Source of the DNA: Deltaproteobacteria bacterium
GTDB taxonomy: Bacteria > Desulfobacterota > Binatia > Binatales > Binataceae
Assembly: GCA_021786815.1 (NCBI GenBank)
Contig: JAJYMR010000036.1
Coordinates: forward strand, 1 to 13,508
Direction of reading: 5' to 3'
DNA length: 13,508 nucleotides
Positions 12,603 to 13,508 of the stretch are shown here, piece by piece; the first letter of the stretch is position 1; each line of letters opens with the position of its first letter. The notes beneath the pieces are model-generated. The model saw nothing but the letters and a program-made list of their open reading frames with translations, was not told where the DNA came from and did not search any database. Position numbers and translations under genes: made by a program.

Positions 12603-13508
12603 ATGGCGCACAGCGAAGAAGTCGTCCCCGAATTCGGAGAAGTACGCGAAGAAGAGGAGTTCGATCACGCGAGGCTCCAGGCCTACCTGCGTGACAAGGT
12701 GCCCGGCGCCGACCTGCCCATGCAGGTACTGCAGTTCCGCGGCGGCCACTCCAACCTGACCTACCTGCTCCGCTTCGGCGAGCGCGAATGGGTGGCGCGC
12801 CGCCCTCCGCTCGGGCCGCTGCCCAAGGGCGGTCACGACATGAGCCGCGAATACCGCGTGCTGTCGCGCCTGTGGCAGGCTTTCGAGCCGGCGCCGCGCG
12901 CGGTGCTCTTCTGCGAAGACCCGTCGATCCTCGGCGCGCCGTTTTTCGTGATGGAACGCCGCGCGGGAATCCTGATCCGGATGCGCCAGCCGCTTCCGCC
13001 CGAACTCGGCGATTCGCCCGCGACCTTCCGCCGCCTCTCCGAGGGCTTTATCGACACGCTCGCCGACCTGCACGCGGTCGATTACGAGGCGATCGGACTC
13101 GGCACGCTCGGCCGCCCCGACGGCTTCCTCAAGCGCCAGATCGTCGGATGGATGGAGCGATGGGAGAAGGCGAAGACGCGCGAACTGCCGATGATGGAGA
13201 AGCTCGGCGCATGGTTTCTCGATCACATGCCGCCCGCGCAGCCTCCCGCCCTGCTGCACAACGACTTTTACCTGCACAACATGATGCTCGACTTCAAAGA
13301 CCCCGGGCACGTGGTCGGAATCTTCGACTGGGAGATGTCAACCCTCGGCGATCCGATGATCGACTTGGGAACCGCGATGGGCTACTGGCGCGAGAAGGGC
13401 GACCATGAGCTGAACGAAATCTCCGAGGTCGAGCCGCATACGATGAAGCCCGGTTTCCTTGGGCGCGAAGAACTGGTGCATCGCTACAGCCGGAAAAGCG
13501 GACGCGAC
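12603..13508 (+). CDS. APH-like acyl-CoA kinase, LvaA/ACAD11 N-domain type (cut by window end)
   Basis: The visible 302 codons encode a phosphotransferase of the APH fold and run off the right edge without a stop. After an acidic leader, the N lobe has the nucleotide loop FRGGHSNLTYLL and EWVARRPPLGPLPKGGHDM. The catalytic loop is H219-N-D221-F-Y-L-H-N226 and the metal-binding Asp is D242 in IFDWEMSTLGDP. The sequence pattern is that of the domain fused to the dehydrogenase in eukaryotic ACAD10/ACAD11 and of LvaA from levulinate catabolism, which phosphorylates 4-hydroxyvaleryl-CoA; aminoglycoside resistance is not implied. It follows the matching dehydrogenase by 78 bases. The Shine-Dalgarno is weak (TTAAAG at 12595-12600). 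A TATTAT hexamer at 12586-12591 is too close to the ATG for a normal leader. Probable substrate is a hydroxyacyl-CoA, by inference. Confidence 0.87.
   Translation, partial: MAHSEEVVPEFGEVREEEEFDHARLQAYLRDKVPGADLPMQVLQFRGGHSNLTYLLRFGEREWVARRPPLGPLPKGGHDMSREYRVLSRLWQAFEPAPRAVLFCEDPSILGAPFFVMERRAGILIRMRQPLPPELGDSPATFRRLSEGFIDTLADLHAVDYEAIGLGTLGRPDGFLKRQIVGWMERWEKAKTRELPMMEKLGAWFLDHMPPAQPPALLHNDFYLHNMMLDFKDPGHVVGIFDWEMSTLGDPMIDLGTAMGYWREKGDHELNEISEVEPHTMKPGFLGREELVHRYSRKSGRD

Noticed and set aside
12603..13508. Aminoglycoside resistance gene
   Set aside because: The fold is APH, but sequence motifs and the adjacent dehydrogenase point to a hydroxyacyl-CoA kinase of the LvaA/ACAD11 type.
1..13508. 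Mobile element, phage, CRISPR or anti-phage system
   Set aside because: I found no transposase, integrase, terminal inverted repeats, spaced direct-repeat array, tRNA-associated attachment site or defence nuclease; composition is even except for the short AT-rich island at 9360-9440.

Overview
This is a GC-rich bacterial chromosome window, densely packed with protein genes. There are no RNA genes, no insertion sequence and no CRISPR array that I can see. A sigma-54-type promoter, clear Shine-Dalgarno sequences and Gram-negative-style acyl-CoA catabolic genes suggest a high-GC Gram-negative soil or sediment bacterium. Deltaproteobacterial, Binatota-like lineages would fit, but this is a guess from gene content, not from a marker gene.

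Left block (1-6952). Two CBS-domain genes are divergent around a 297-base regulatory region. On the plus strand a tight stress and energy operon follows: a universal stress protein fused to a CBS pair, a two-domain kinase (APH-like fold plus P-loop ATPase), a 914-residue fusion of a GNAT acetyltransferase with an ADP-forming acyl-CoA synthetase, and acetate kinase. Gaps are 19, 63 and 4 bases. The set resembles low-oxygen or dormancy gene sets; in Mycobacterium tuberculosis a kinase of this type (Rv2004c) neighbours a universal stress protein in the DosR regulon. A candidate sigma-54 promoter lies just ahead of the first gene.

Middle block (7039-8736). A thiolase-superfamily protein without the usual cysteine nucleophile is followed one base later by its likely DUF35 partner. 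This is the arrangement of Ltp2/DUF35 steroid side-chain retro-aldolases. The block ends in a strong hairpin terminator that serves the opposite strand.

Right block (8774-13508). A small secreted Gly/Tyr-rich protein of unknown function lies on the minus strand and shares an AT-rich upstream region with a divergent crotonase-family gene that lacks the second catalytic glutamate. A tandem-VOC (glyoxalase-fold) protein follows on the minus strand. Then come an acyl-CoA dehydrogenase of the ACAD10/11 type and an APH-like acyl-CoA kinase, cut by the window end. The last two form a split version of the eukaryotic ACAD10/ACAD11 fusion and resemble the LvaC/LvaA pair that handles 4-hydroxyacyl-CoA through a phosphorylated intermediate. 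A 13-bp hairpin separates them.

The right two thirds therefore look like accessory acyl-CoA catabolism in which several standard beta-oxidation enzymes are replaced by relatives with altered active sites. A codon-context rule (Gly and Arg codons directly before Cys/Trp codons are always GGA or CGA, 21 of 21 read by eye) runs through the whole window and helps settle two start codons.
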